Assembly: GCA_019925105.1 (NCBI GenBank)
Contig: JAHGAU010000043.1
Span: 1 to 64,000, forward strand
DNA: 64,000 nucleotides
Direction: 5' to 3'
Source of the DNA: Niebla homalea
Taxonomy: Eukaryota > Ascomycota > Lecanoromycetes > Lecanorales > Ramalinaceae
The notes under the pieces are model-generated. The model was given only the letters and a program-made list of their open reading frames with translations. It was not told where the DNA came from and ran no database searches. A program made the position numbers and the translations under genes. Positions 20,817 through 34,200 of this stretch are shown here, one piece after another (position 1 is the first letter of the stretch; each line of letters opens with the position of its first letter).

Positions 20817-23800
20817 CTCCCTTTTTAAAGCTACGATAAATCTATAACGATAATATTACTATTAATTTATTAAATATAATTTAAGCTTTAATCGATTTAT
20901 CTTAAAAAGTTATTTTAATAAAGGCTTTATTATAATATTTACGAGTTAATCCTTTATATTAATATACTTTATTAAGATAAAGCCTTTTATACCTTTTCCC
21001 GAATAAAATAATATTAAACGTCGATATATTTAATTTATAAATAATTCTCCGGGTTCTTAATAAGGAAGATATTATTATTATTATTATTAAATAGAATAAT
21101 AAGCCCGTAACCTTTAAAGAATCCGGTCTTATTAATCTATTTTATAAATTAAATATTTATTTTATACCCTTCGGAAAAAGCTATATACTTAGCTTTTACA
21201 ATAAAAATAACGATAATACGTTATTTTTAAATATATTATACGTATATTATATTAATATTTAATATTATAAAACTATATAATAATTTCTTATTATTTTTAT
21301 CGTTAATAAATACGATATTTATAAAGTATTTAAGTAATCCGTTATTATATTAAAAATATAAATTTAAATCTAATATATTCTTTAAGTATTTAAATATTTA
21401 TATTAAATAATTTTAATATTAAACGACGGAATTATTATAAAATTAATTTAATTTTAAAATCGAAAAAGTTAAATTTAAACGGATAATAATTTAAAAGAAT
21501 ATAAGCTTATTAAGAAATTAATAATAAATATATTAATTTATTTATTATTTATTAAATTGGATTACTTATATACTTTTATATCCGTTTATTAAAATATTAA
21601 TATTATTATAACTTATTATATAATATTTTTTAAGGACGTTTATAACGTAACTTATTTAATTTATAACTATAATATCGTCGTTTTAAAAACTTATATTCCG
21701 AGGATTATTTTTAATAGATTTCCTTTAATAAACTTAAATATTAAAGTTAAATAATCCTTTATTTATTTATAAATCTTTAAGCTTTTAATAATAATAATAA
21801 TATTATTAATATAAAGGGCTATTAAATATATCTTTTAATTAAACTTCTTAATAAAAATATATAAATTAACTTAAATAAAAATAAAACCGAATTTATAAAA
21901 TTATAATTAAAATTTCTTAATTAAATCCTTTTTAATTATTTAAGCTTATAAAAACTTTTAAGTAAGTAAAAATATTTATTAATATTTTATTAAGTTATCG
22001 GAATATTTTTAAAAATACTTATATAGATCTCTTTATCCAAATTATTATTTAAATATATAATAATAACGTCCAAAAATTATAATTAAAGTCTATAGATAGC
22101 CGTAAATATTAAAAGTAAATAAAGCGATTTATATTTTAAAATAAATAAGAAGGTTTCTTTATAATTAATATTTTGCTTTTTTGTAAAACCCCTTATAATA
22201 AGCCTTACTTTATATTTATTAATAAAGTTTAAAGTAAATTTTTTTTTTAAATACTTACTTAAAGTTAATAAGTTTATAATCCTTTAATTCATTTATAAAT
22301 TTTTAAGTATTATTTAATAATAAGCTCGTAATTTCTTTATTAATAATTTTAATTTATTTAAATCGGTCTGGGGAATTTATAACTTATTAATAAGTAAATA
22401 AATTAATATAAATTATAATAATAAAAACGGTATTATTAAAATTAATATTAAATACGTAAAAATTATAATAATAACGGCCTTAATAAAAATAATTAATCTT
22501 AAGCTTATTATTAATATTATTATTTATATTTATTTTATCTTCCGGAATATATCTTAGTATTAATAAAATCTTATTTATTTATTAATAAGTTGGGATAAAA
22601 TTATAAATATCCTTAAATAAGATAAAGACGTTAACTCTTTTTAATAAAAATAAGTTAAAAGCTTTATTATTATTATAATTTTCGAGATTTATAGGATTTT
22701 TAACGTTTTTAAAATCTTTAATAAGCTTTCTTAAATTTTCTTTTTAAGTAAACGTTCCGTTTATTACTTTATAAATTTTTAATAATATTTCCTTTTTATT
22801 TTATTTTATTTAATTAAAGACTTTATTATTAATTTAAGGGAGGTTAAGATTTATAGGATTTATATTATAATTTTCTTCTTTATTTTAAAGAATTAAATAA
22901 ATATAAATTAATATAAGTTTATTTTTATTAAATCCTTTAAATCCGTCCGATATATATTCGTTTTTATAATAAATTACGTTATTATCGGTAAAAGTTATTA
23001 GCTTTAAGGCCGGTAATATATCTTTAATAATAAGTTATAATAATAAGTTCGTTACCGTTTTCTTATTAAAAACCTTTAAATTTATAATAACTTCTATATT
23101 CCTTTATAAAATATATAAACGTATAATTATAAGCTTAATATAATTTCTAAGTAAATATTATCGGTAACGATTTTATTTAATTTTAATCGTTTTATTTCTT
23201 TAAGTATATTTATTTTATATAGTATCTTAAACGTCCTTTTATTTTTAATAAAAAATTTTATTTTTATTTATTTTTTAAAAAAGCTTGTTTTTTTTATAAA
23301 TAAAAGTTTTTATTTTAATTAATTAATATATATAACCGTAAAGGCTTAAAAGTTATTTAATAATTTAATATAATATAATATATACCGGATTATTATCGTA
23401 ATTATTTAATTAAACCGTTTAACTATACCGTTTTATTTAAATATAAAATATATAATATATTTTATAATAATATTATGTTCTTTAACGGCCGTTTTAAGAA
23501 CCTAAAATTCCTTTATATTATCGGTACGGACGTACTTAATAATAATATTATTTTCCTTATAATTAAGTACGTTAATAATAAATAAAACTCGATTAATTAC
23601 TTTAACTTTTATTATTAATAAAATAAAACTTAATTACCTTATAGCCTTATTAATAATAAATAAATAATACTTAAAAAGTATTATTCCGGGGATTAATACC
23701 TTAATATTATAAAGGTTTTAAATATTATAAAAGAAATAAAACTTAAGCTTTATTTCTTTTATATAACGGTATTTACTTATATTTCTTATAAGTTTATTAT

Positions 23801-26062
23801 TCTTATATATATTATAAAAAAAGTTTTTTAAGGCCGATATCTTTAATATTTTTAATATTATTTTATATATAATATATAATTTAATTATACTTAAATAATT
23901 TAAACGGTTATAAAGAGTCATAAAAAGCTTATCGTTGTCTTTTTTACGTTCTTAGGTGGTTTTATTATCGTTACGTTTAATTTTACCGTTTTTTTTACTT
24001 TTTTTACTTTATAATTTATAGGGTATAGGATCTAAGTTTTCTTTATTAATTATTAATATAACGTTTTTCCGGATATATATAAATAAATAAAGTTTTTTAT
24101 ACCGGTATTTTACCGTAATAAGTTAATTTCTTTATACAATTTTTACTTTACGTCCGTTAAAGGTAATACCTATACCTTTATCTTTTAAAACTAAAATAAA
24201 TAAAAGGTTAAATCTTAAGTAAGGAACTTATAATATATTTTAAATAATATGGTTTTAACCGTTTATTTTAATTATTACGTTATTATATTTAAATAAATTT
24301 ATGGAGCCTTTGCCTTTTACCGTTACCCTTATAATCTTTTCTTTAAAATTCTGAAATATACCTTTCTAAATATATATATATTTTATAACGCCGGAGTCTA
24401 TCGTTTAAAGGGTCTCTTTATCCTCGGACGGTATATTTTAACTTATCTTATTAAGGGAGTTACCTTTTATTATTATTAAAATATAATTATCGTTATTAAT
24501 ATTTACGGATTTTATAAGGTTTGGGCTTTTATTATTTTAAAAAAATCGTATTTTTTCCGTATTTATTTTATAATTTAATTATATAAATTACTTTTAAGTA
24601 AATAGTTCTTTTTATTACTTATATTATTTATTATAGTAATATCTTTTACTTCGTCGTTACCGTTATAAAAACCGGGATTACTTAAATTTACCGTAACGGT
24701 ATTATTATTAAGCTTATATAAAATTAAATTATATAAATCCTTATTACTTTAATAATTTTCTAAAGGCTTATTAAAACCGTTCCGTTTTTTATTAAAAGGA
24801 TAATAAAATTATCGTTATTATCGATAAATATAAATATTGATTCTTTAATATTATTTTCCCTTTTACTAATAGCGATAAAATTCAATTCTTTAAATTCTTT
24901 ATTATCTTTAATTATAGTTTTTTTAATTTATTTAAATTTAAATTAAGCTGTTTATTTCTTAAATTTTTTGGCTTTTTTAATTTTATTTTTATTAATTTTT
25001 TTACCGTTTTTATCGCTTACTTTTACGCTTTCTTTATTATAATCCTTAATTATATAACTTATTTTTTAATAATTATAATATTTTATTAAGCGGCGGGATT
25101 TAATAATATCTTTTTTACTTACCCTTATTATCATAATATTAATAATTTATCTTTTAGCCGTATTAATCTTAATTACCTTAAGTCTTTAAATAACTTTCTT
25201 ATTATTAAAGACGTTCTTATTATTTTTAAGTTAATATATAATAAGATTAAACTTATATACTTCTTAAAATAAATTTATAATCGTAAGGTTTAAATAAATA
25301 TTATTTAATATAACGGCTTTATTAATTTAATTTACTTATTTATTTATTTTCTTTATAAATATGGCGACTTTATTTATTCCGTTATCCTTTTAAGCTTTTA
25401 TAATAAGGATTTTCGTTAATAAGGGGATTAGTTTTCCCTTGCTTTTTACGAGGTAGATCTTATTTTAAGTTAAGTAGATTTAAAACGGTATAACGTCTTT
25501 ACTTATTGAAATATATGATCTTTATATTATTATTACGTTATTTATAAGTATACCGGCAATAAAGTTAATATATATAGTTTAAATCTTAATTTAAGATAAA
25601 ACTTAAGGGTATAAGGTTAAGTTATTAATAATACCCTATAATAAATAATTTCTTAAAAACCGTTTTATAATTTAATTTTACTTACGGAAGTTATTATTAT
25701 TAAGCTTAAGAAGTTTATATAAAGTTAACTTTATAAAGGATTCCCTAAAAATATTTAAAGGTAATTTAGTGATTTTTACGGTAAATACCTTAAACGATAA
25801 TAGCGTTATCCTTTTATTTTAAGCATTATTATTACCGGAAGTATAAGGTATATATTACGCTTAATAAAATAAATATTATTACGTTAAATTACCCTTTTTA
25901 ATATCCTTATAATTATAATTACTTATTAAGGTATTAAAGGTTAAAGTTATGGTTATTTTACGGTCTTAAGTAATTATATAAACGTTATAAATATTACTTA
26001 AATAAAATTATTATTTAAATAATATATTACGATTAATTATCTTATTAACCGGGCTTAAAACT

Positions 26063-26338
26063 TAATATAATATACGTAAATAAATATAAGATATAGGGGA
26101 AGGATAAGTAAGCCGAATTATTTATATTAAGTCTATTATTATACTTATTTAATTATACTGTAATAACGACCGTATTTATGTTTATCCCAAGGACCGTTTA
26201 ATGACCGTATACTTACCGCACTTTATGCACCGGTGCACCTGTAATACCGTTAATAAAAGGCCGTCTGATAGGCCTTTATGCGACAGGGTCTCCAATGCAG
26301 GGGCTGCCAAGACAACCGCGGAATACCCCCGTGCATCA
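26063..26338 (-). repeat. Copia A right (5') LTR
   Basis: 276 bp, starting TAATATAATATACGTAAATA (RIP form) and ending in unmutated CCCCCGTGCATCA. Just inside it the minus strand reads AGTTTTAAGCCCGGTTAA, the likely primer-binding zone; it resembles the half-tRNA (initiator Met) binding sites of some Copia elements, but this is speculative. Confidence 0.9.
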
Positions 26339-26343
26339 ATCTG

Positions 26344-27207
26344 CTATCGTAACCCTTCCACGGATCATAGCCTCCGCTTGCGCCACGGCTTCTTCGATTG
26401 AAGATTCAAATTGAAGGTCCAACGATGATCGATCATTCCGCGGCAGCGATAGCCACCGCCTGCCAATCATGATTCACTTTAACCGTTTAAGCCTGTTATA
26501 TAACGCCGGACTCCGCAGTTCTAAGGAGGATTAGTACCGCAATTCGTTGGCTGGCGTCCGACTCGCGCGGGTTTGTGTCAGCGAACCGGTTGGAGAGGAT
26601 AAATTCCCAAGTGCTTACTTCTCACGCTGACAATTTCCCACGGGCTCATCTCTCGGGCTGACGCCGCAAAGAAAGAGGAGTGCGATGTTTCAAGTAGAGC
26701 ACAAGATGCCTTCTATGATGTTCATGTTGCGCTTGTTCCCCATCAGCGCTTCAACCACCTTTACGGTGACGAAGCCCAAAGAAAGCCCCTTCCTGGTTTA
26801 GTGGCGGCGCTTGGTTGAGGAAGGCCGACGCGCTTGTCGCGAAAGTAGGTAGAGTGCTGTATGATGCTTCTCGCGTACGTCTGGATGGGCAAGTATTCTG
26901 TCAATACCGCGGAGCTGCCCGTATATGCGCGGATGTACGTACGCCGACGAACCCTGGGTTTTTGCTGCAAAGGTAGAGCTGTCTATGTAAGTACTCGTTG
27001 GAGTCTTCACAGCTGAGAAGTGTTCTGGTATTTGCTAGTATTCTATCATATCTGGTGGAAGGCCAGCAACTTTGGATTCAATTGTCATTCCGCCCGTACA
27101 GGGGAGTCATTGTGTTCCATCGTTAGTCGCCCCCTTCGAGGCCATGCACCGCCCCAGTGAGGAGATTGCAGCCCTAAGTCGATGCCGTACTTCGATGGCT
27201 TGCCTAT
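26344..27207. other. Gene island 2, left part: no gene recognised
   Basis: About 860 bp of balanced composition between Copia A and the 3' end of the NLR-like gene. Open frames on the minus strand (for example 26761-27010) are short and overlapping and look like nothing known. The sequence right of 26339 was joined to that left of 20540 before Copia A inserted. Confidence 0.5.
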
Positions 27208-30200
27208 TCATTCTGAGGGGCCGGGAGCTGTGACAATATCTTCAGGCTCCATTTTATGAAAGACCTTTCTAACCGTCTCTCTCCTCTTCTGTCCATTCTC
27301 AAGCCAGATTTTAAGCCTTGGGTATGCAGAGCTTGGACTCTTGAGAAGTCTATGGCCTTTTCCATGGTTGTGCAGAGCCTTCTCTAGGCATGGAGCGCAC
27401 ACGTCGAAGTTTGCGCAATCCATAGAAAAGTACCCGGTGTCATACAAGTCTTCTCTTCCGCAGCAATCACAAGAGTAATACCCACATTTCGGGTTGTGCG
27501 TATTAGAAGGACTGTGCTCTTCTCCATTAAAGTAGAAGACCTCTTGAAGATACGCATCAAAACAGAAAGATGTCATTTCCCACGATTTCAGCTGACGAAA
27601 CTCCTTTATGAATGTGGACCAAATCTGAGGCGCGTTCGTAGTGGTGAAGTATAGCATTTTTTCGATAGCCGCGTTATAGCATAATTGACAGCCCAAAGCT
27701 AAAGACCTCGAACAATTGAAACGAAGTAATTAGCACGTCTGGCGATTGATCCGAGGCTGTAATGGTTATAAGGCCTTACACGGACTTGGCCGGTTCGGGC
27801 AGTGTTGCCAATACGCTCTGGCAGAGGGTTATGCATTTCGAATACTTATGTCTATACAGCAGTGCTAGTGCCAATGATTCTAGCTCCTTGATTTTAAGAC
27901 TTCGCCGGAGGCTCAGGCGCGACAACGCGTTCTCTAGAGTAGCCCACCGCTCAAGCTTGTGGGCAAGGTATGCGATTATAGTATAAGTCGCGATAGATTC
28001 ACAGTTTCCAGCGGCTGATGCGGAGCATAGCTGGTCGAGCGCGGCGGGTAGGTCATCGAGTTTCTCGTAGGCTATGGCTGCAAAGTAATACGGAAGGCCA
28101 TTGCTTCCTTTCATAGACACAGAAGCAGTACATGCTTCCAATGCTCGGTTGTATAATTTCTCCATTATACACGCCTTCGCATAATATATAAGCGATATCC
28201 AGTAAGGGTCAGCGACCTCAGTAATCTCGTTTAGAGACTGGAAGACCACTGATTTTAAGGATGAGGGACTTGAGACCCAGCAAGTCCAAAGAAGATCATT
28301 GGCCTGATAGCTTTTTGGAAAGGCTCGTATCGTTTTCAAAGCTTCTGTTAGAGCGTTCTTGTAATGCCCACTTGCTGTTAACCGCTGATTAAGCAATTTC
28401 GATGCCGGGAGCCCAAGTCGAGGTTGCTTCTGAGCTGCTTGAAGGCACAATATCTCGTCACTGGTTTCCAATGCTTCAGCTAGAATTCGTTGTTTATACA
28501 GCCATAGGTCCCACCAGCCAGGATACTTGATGATTCCACTTTCACTGATATCGAGACATCTCCGGTACTTGCCAATCTCGAAGCTCAACTCGGCACGTCG
28601 CTCTTCGATCCAGGCGTGCAAGTACCAATTGTCAGCGTTCTCTGGGTAATCTGCATGAAAACTGGCAAGAAGCTCTATTGCTTCACTGACCCGGCCAGAT
28701 AGACAAAACGCCGAGATCATTGCTTCTTTCAGGTCCCAACGCGTAGGGTATCTAGTAGAAGTATCTTATAGACACGTGCGGCCTCGGTATAGTCTTCAAG
28801 GGAAAAGAGCAAATGCGCCAATGGTTCGAGAAGTTTGCTGTCACTTGGGAAACCTTCAACGAGCGAAATGAATTTGGAGAGTCGTCGCGTTTGATGATCA
28901 TTCCTCAAAAATTGGGTAATCGCTACCAGGAGCCATCTGTCTTGATTCTGGTGGACCATGCGGGCGACAGAGGCAAGGTTCTCTTCTTCCAAAGAGATTC
29001 CCTCTAGAAGCTCCTGTATGTATGAGGACGTCGAGCTGTCTTTGAACAAGTCCACACCAGCGATATCCAGAGTCTCGAGAGCAGTGTAACCTCTTCTCAT
29101 CTTGCCTAATGCGAAGATCTATCCGTCGAGATTATCACCTGCCATTTGTGCAATTATATCGAATACGATTCGGTGACTGTCACAGGACGAGCGCTGCAGA
29201 AGTTGACCAAACCTCAGCAGCTGCTCAACAAATGCTTTCCTCCATGGCTTTTTGTTGTATATGTTGCTCTGCACGCTACCGGTGATTCTTGCAAGCCATA
29301 TTAGTATCGCAGGACCCGCAGCAAATACGAGATCTTGAAGCTCGTCCGCGATTGTACTCCCGACAGTCATGTCCGCGGCATATTGCTCTAGGTGGTATGC
29401 GAAGTGCCTTTCCGCGTACTCTAACAAAGGAAAGGCTTTTCGGACCCAGGGACGGACTATGTGAGAAGCACTGCAGTTATCAACAACACAGGATAGATTC
29501 GGATCGATCAGTTGCGGTCCTCCCGGGTCTTTCCACTCAGCCACGATTCTTCCAAAATGGTACTTGTTCAGCCTATACTGCACTGAAGCTCCGATTGGAT
29601 AGAACAGAGGACATTGTGATACGTCCTTGAGTTGTTTGATACAGCTTCTGGCCATACTGGCATGCGCTTCACCTTTGCGAAGCGGATACCTGGCTTGGAC
29701 GTCGTCGGAGCTGAGATACTCGGCAAACGAAGCGTGCAGTAATTGAATGGATGGCGTATCTGAAACTCCTTTCAAATGCTCTATCACAACAAGTGAGCCA
29801 CATAAGTGCGGGATCGAGCGCTCGAGGCTGGCCACCGTGAAGTGGTCCTTCGTACTCAATGCCGAAGCGAGCGGGCTCAAATTGATGAAGTTCTTGGCTA
29901 AAGTGAGCCAAGCCAGGATCTCCCAGAAGATAGCTAGCTCCCAATCTTCAAGTCATTCTGATAAATCATCCAAGATTGTGTCGTAAAGTCTTCTCATGTC
30001 ACCAGGCAGTCGAGTCAAGGCCGATCGAAGCGCGGCTTCATGGTGAATTCTCTCTAATTCGTCCATGGCAAGCGTAACCCACAAGAATATGCCCTTTGAG
30101 TTTTGACTCAAGAAATCAATGACCTCTTTGTGAAGTTCGGCTGAACCTAGGGCACCCCAGTCTTGCAAGCGCTGGAGGATATATTTTTGCAGGTCCTCAC

Positions 30201-31183
30201 TATTTGATTCTTCAGTCACCTTCACCTCTAACAAGGTCAAAGAGTCCAGTCTGCGACGTATGTGATGCTCGTCGCGACTCACCAACATAATTTTCATTGC
30301 CTGGGACGCTTCCTGGATGTCTGCTATGATGTTTATTAGGAGACCTCTGTCTGACGCTTCCATTTCGTCTATGCCATCAATGACCCATGTGCATGGAGCG
30401 AGGGTCGCAAAGCTTTGAGCAAGGTCCTGTCGATAGAGGGACCAGAAAGCGTCACATTGATGTGTTTCTTCCATGGACTTATCGCAGAAGGCTCCCCTAT
30501 GCTCGAGTAGCTTGCAAAGGCCTTTGGCAAAGGCGGTGTCCATCATGGAGATGTTATATAAGAGTGCTCTAAGGATAGAGAATGCCTGTGCTTTGGAAGT
30601 AGAATGATGGGTGCAGTAGCTGAAGAACACTTTCCTTTTTTCGCTACCGTCAACGTGCTCCCGCAATCTTTTGATGACACTCGCTGTTAAGACAGACTTA
30701 CCACATCCAGGTGCACCGCAAAGCCAGAGGATATGGGACAATACTGTGCCTGCTTCCCATCTTTGATAAAGATCATCGCTGAGCAACCACTCAGCTGTCC
30801 CTAACAGAGGATCGTTGCAAAGGCGCAAGTGTTTTGCATGAATTTGATCTTCCTGAGGATCAAGGACTTTGCGGAGAGCCGTCCAGTCAACAGGCACAAA
30901 GTCTGAGAAGAAGGGAGTTAATTTCCATTCGTGAGACTAAAGGGATGTATATCCCTTATTCTACAAGGGACGCACCATTCGGTCCCCGCTCGTTGACCGT
31001 GACTGACTCCTTGGTCATCCTGATCCATCTTTGAATCTCGCGAACAATGCTGGTAAAGCCGGGGTCTTCAGCATTTGAGAATTTGGTCATATATGGGGAT
31101 ATATTGTGGCAGGATCGCTGAGTGCTTGGGAACGACCTGGAGGCAATCAGCGCAAAGAAAGATGGAAGTCTCAGACCTCTCAC
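27208..31183 (-). pseudogene. NLR/STAND-like gene: NACHT, TPR-like repeats, C-terminal ZZ finger; broken
   Basis: A minus-strand gene of about 1,270 codons. The N-terminal exon (to about 30970) joins the next exon in phase through a GTGCGT..CTTCTCAG intron (NERGPN to DFVPVDW). The NACHT domain has Walker A WLCGAPGCGKSVLTASVIKR, Walker B TWVIDGIDEME and the MLVSRDEHHI sensor. A winged-helix-like stretch follows (EILAWLTLAKNFINLSPLAS), then about 600 residues of helical, TPR-like repeats (AIELLASFHADYPENADNWY; KYRRCLDISESGIIKYP; RALEACTASVSMKG). After a GTAAGG intron (about 27700-27772), the end carries a ZZ zinc finger (YYSCDCCGREDLYDTGYF, DVCAPCLEKALHNHGKGH). Breaks: in-frame TGA at 29953-29955, in-frame TAG at 29119-29121 (only a 33-nt intron would avoid it) and a 1-nt loss near 28750 (LLLDT to RWDLKEAM). 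Fungal NACHT proteins act in self/non-self recognition and immunity-like cell death. The upstream frame closes at a stop near 31190 and Copia B begins at 31210, so an N-terminal effector domain may be lost. Confidence 0.78.
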
Positions 31184-31209
31184 TGACCGCTCCTACTCCT
31201 GGAAGAGGC

Positions 31210-34200
31210 TGATGCAATATGCGCAAATGGTGCAGGGTGCAGGGGAAGGGTGAGTAAGCCGAATCACTTGTATTGAGTCTACCACTATGCTTGTCTAATT
31301 ACACCGTGACAACGACCGTATTTATGTCCATCCTAAGGGCCGTTTAATGACCGTATACTTACCGCACCTTATATACCGGTACACCTATAATACCGTTAAT
31401 AAAAGGCCGTTTAATAGGCCTTTATGCGATAGGCTCTCCAATATAAGGGCTGCCAAAATAACCGCGGAATACCCCCGTATATTACTCCCTCTTTAAAGCT
31501 ACGATAAATTTATAACGGTAATACCGCTATTAATTTATTAAATATAATCCGAACTTTAATTGATTAATTTTAAAAGGTTATTTTAATAAAGGTTTTATTA
31601 TAATATTTACGAATTAATCCTTAATGTTAATATACTTTATTAAAATAAAACCTTTTTATATTTTTTCTTAAATAAAGTAATAATAAACGTTAATATACTT
31701 AATTTATGAATAATTTTCCGGGTTCTTAATAAAAGAGATATTATTATTATTATTATTAAATAAAACGATAAATTTATAACCTTTAAAGAATCCGGTTTTA
31801 TTAATTTACTTTATGAATTAAATACTTACTTTATACCCTTTAAAAAGAATTATATATTTAACTTTTATATTAAAAATAGTAATAATACGCTATTTTTAAG
31901 TATATTATATATATATTATACCGGTATTTAATATTATAAAGTTATATAATAATTTCTTATTATTTTTATTATTAATAAACGTAATATTTATAAAGTATTT
32001 AAATAATCCGTTATTATATTGGAAGTATAAACTTAAATTTAATATATTCTTTAAGTATTTAAGTATTTATATTAAATAATTTTAATATTAAATAATAAAG
32101 TTATTATAAAATTAATTTAATTTTAAGATTAAAAAACTAAATTTAAACGGATTATAATTTAAAAGAATATAAATTTATTAAAAAGTTATTAATAAATATA
32201 TTTATTTGTTTATTACTTATTAAATCGGGTTATTTATATACTTTTATATCCGTTTATTGGAATATTAATATTATTATAATTTATTATATAATGTTTTTTA
32301 AGGACGTTAATAACGTAATTTATTTAATTTATAACGATAATATCGTTATTTTAAAATATTTATATTCCGAGAATTACCTTTAACGGGCCCTTTTTAATAA
32401 ACTTAAATATTAAAGTTAAATAATCTTTTATTTATTTATAAATCTTTAAATTTTTAATAATAATAACGATATCGTTAACGTAAAGGGTTATTAAATATAT
32501 CTCTTTATTAAACTTCTTAATAGATACGTATAAATTAACCTAAATAAAAATAAAACCGAATTTATAAAGCCGTAATTAAAATTTTTCAGCCTAAATCCTT
32601 TTTAATTATTTAAGCCTATAAAGGCCTTTAAGTAAATGGAGGTATTTACCGGTATTTTATTAAGTTATCGGAATACCCTTAAGAATATTCATATAAATCT
32701 CTTTATTTAAATTACTGTTTAAGTATACGGTAATAACGTTTAAGAGTTATAACTGAAATCTATAAATAACTATAAGTATTAAAAATAAGCAGAGCAACTT
32801 ATACCTTAAAGTAAGTAAAAAGGTTTCCTTATAATTAATATTTTACTTTTAAGTAAAGCCTTTTATAATAAGTTTTACTTAATATTTATCGATAAAGCGT
32901 AAAGTAAAAAGCTTTTTCTTAAATATTTATTTAAAGTTAATAAGTTTATAATCCTTTAATTTATTTATAAAGTCTTAGGTTTTATTTAATAATAAATTTA
33001 TAATCTTTTTATTAATAGCTTTAATTTATTTAAATCGGTTTAAGGAATTTATAACTTATTAATAAATAAGTAAATTAATATAAGTTATAATAATAAAAAT
33101 AATATTATTAAAATTAATATTAAATACGTAAAGATTATAATAATAATAACTTTAATAAAAATAATTAATCTTAAGCTTATCGTTATCGTTAACGTTATCG
33201 TTTATATTTATTTTATCTTCCGGAGTATATTTTAATATTAATAAAGTTTTATCCGTTTATTAATAAACCAGGATAAAATTATAAGTATCCTTAAGTAAGA
33301 TAAAAACGTTAACTCCCTTTAATAAAAATAAGTTAAAAGCCCCGTTATTATTATAATTTTTACGATTTATAGGATTTTTAACGTTTTTAAGGTTTTTAAT
33401 AAGCTTTCCTAAATTCTTCCTTTAAGTAAATATTCCGTTTATTATTTTATAGATTTTTAATAATATTTTTTTCTTATTTTATTTTATTTAATTAAAGACT
33501 TTATTATTAACTTAAAGGAAATCAAGATTTACGGGATTTATATTATAATTTTCTTCTTTATTTTAAGGGATCGGATAAGTATAAGTTAATATAAATTCGT
33601 TTTTATTAAGTTTTTTTAAACCTATTTAATATATATTTATTTATATAATAAGTTATATTATTATCGGTAAAAGTTATTAACTTTAAAATTAATAATATAT
33701 CTTTAATAACAAACTATAATAATAAATACGTTACCGTTTTTTTATTAAAGAGCATTAAATTTATAATAATTTTTATATTCTTTTTATAAAATATATAAAT
33801 ATATAATTATAAGTTTAATATAATTTTTAAGTAAATATTATTAATAATAATCTTATTTAATTTTAATCGTTTTATCTTTTTAAATATACTTATTTTATAT
33901 AATATCTTAAACGTTCTTTTATTTTTAACAAAAGGTTTTATTTTTATTTATTTTTTAAAAAGGCTTATTCCTTTTATAAATAAAAGCTTTTATCTTAATT
34001 AATTAATATATATAACCGTAAAAGCTTAAAAGTTATTTAATAATTTAATATAATATATTATATACCGGATTATTATCGTAATTATTTAATTAAACCGTTT
34101 AATTATATTATTTTATTTAAGTATATAATATATAATATATTCTATAGTAATATTACGTTCTTTAACGGCCGCTTTAAGGGCTTGAAACTCTTTTATATTA

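Larger units (their letters stand above)
20541..26338 (-). mobile_element. Copia LTR retrotransposon A, complete, RIP-dead
   Basis: This 5798-bp element has two 276-bp LTRs (20541-20816 and 26063-26338). The LTR ends form a 7-bp inverted repeat, TGATGCA...TGCATCA (TAATGCA and TATATTA where RIP has acted), and the element is flanked by a perfect 5-bp target duplication, ATCTG (20536-20540 and 26339-26343). A polypurine tract (GGGAG reversed, at 20817-20830) adjoins the left LTR, so the element points left and the right LTR is the 5' one. The reverse-transcriptase box lies near the 3' end: on the minus strand about 21788-21820 reads A-L-Y-I-N-N-I, from A-L-Y-V-D-D-I by G-to-A changes. RT close to the 3' end fits the Ty1/Copia gene order. 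All frames are full of stops. The inner LTR halves are RIP-mutated but the outer halves (20541-20640 and 26200-26338) are not. Confidence 0.93.

Noticed and set aside
26020..26062. Half-tRNA initiator-Met primer-binding site in the Copia elements
   Set aside because: GTTTTAAGCCCGG is suggestive, but one mismatch is not a RIP-type change; not called as a feature.
30387..31034. Plus-strand frames over the NACHT region
   Set aside because: Shadows of the minus-strand NACHT coding sequence with its clear Walker motifs.
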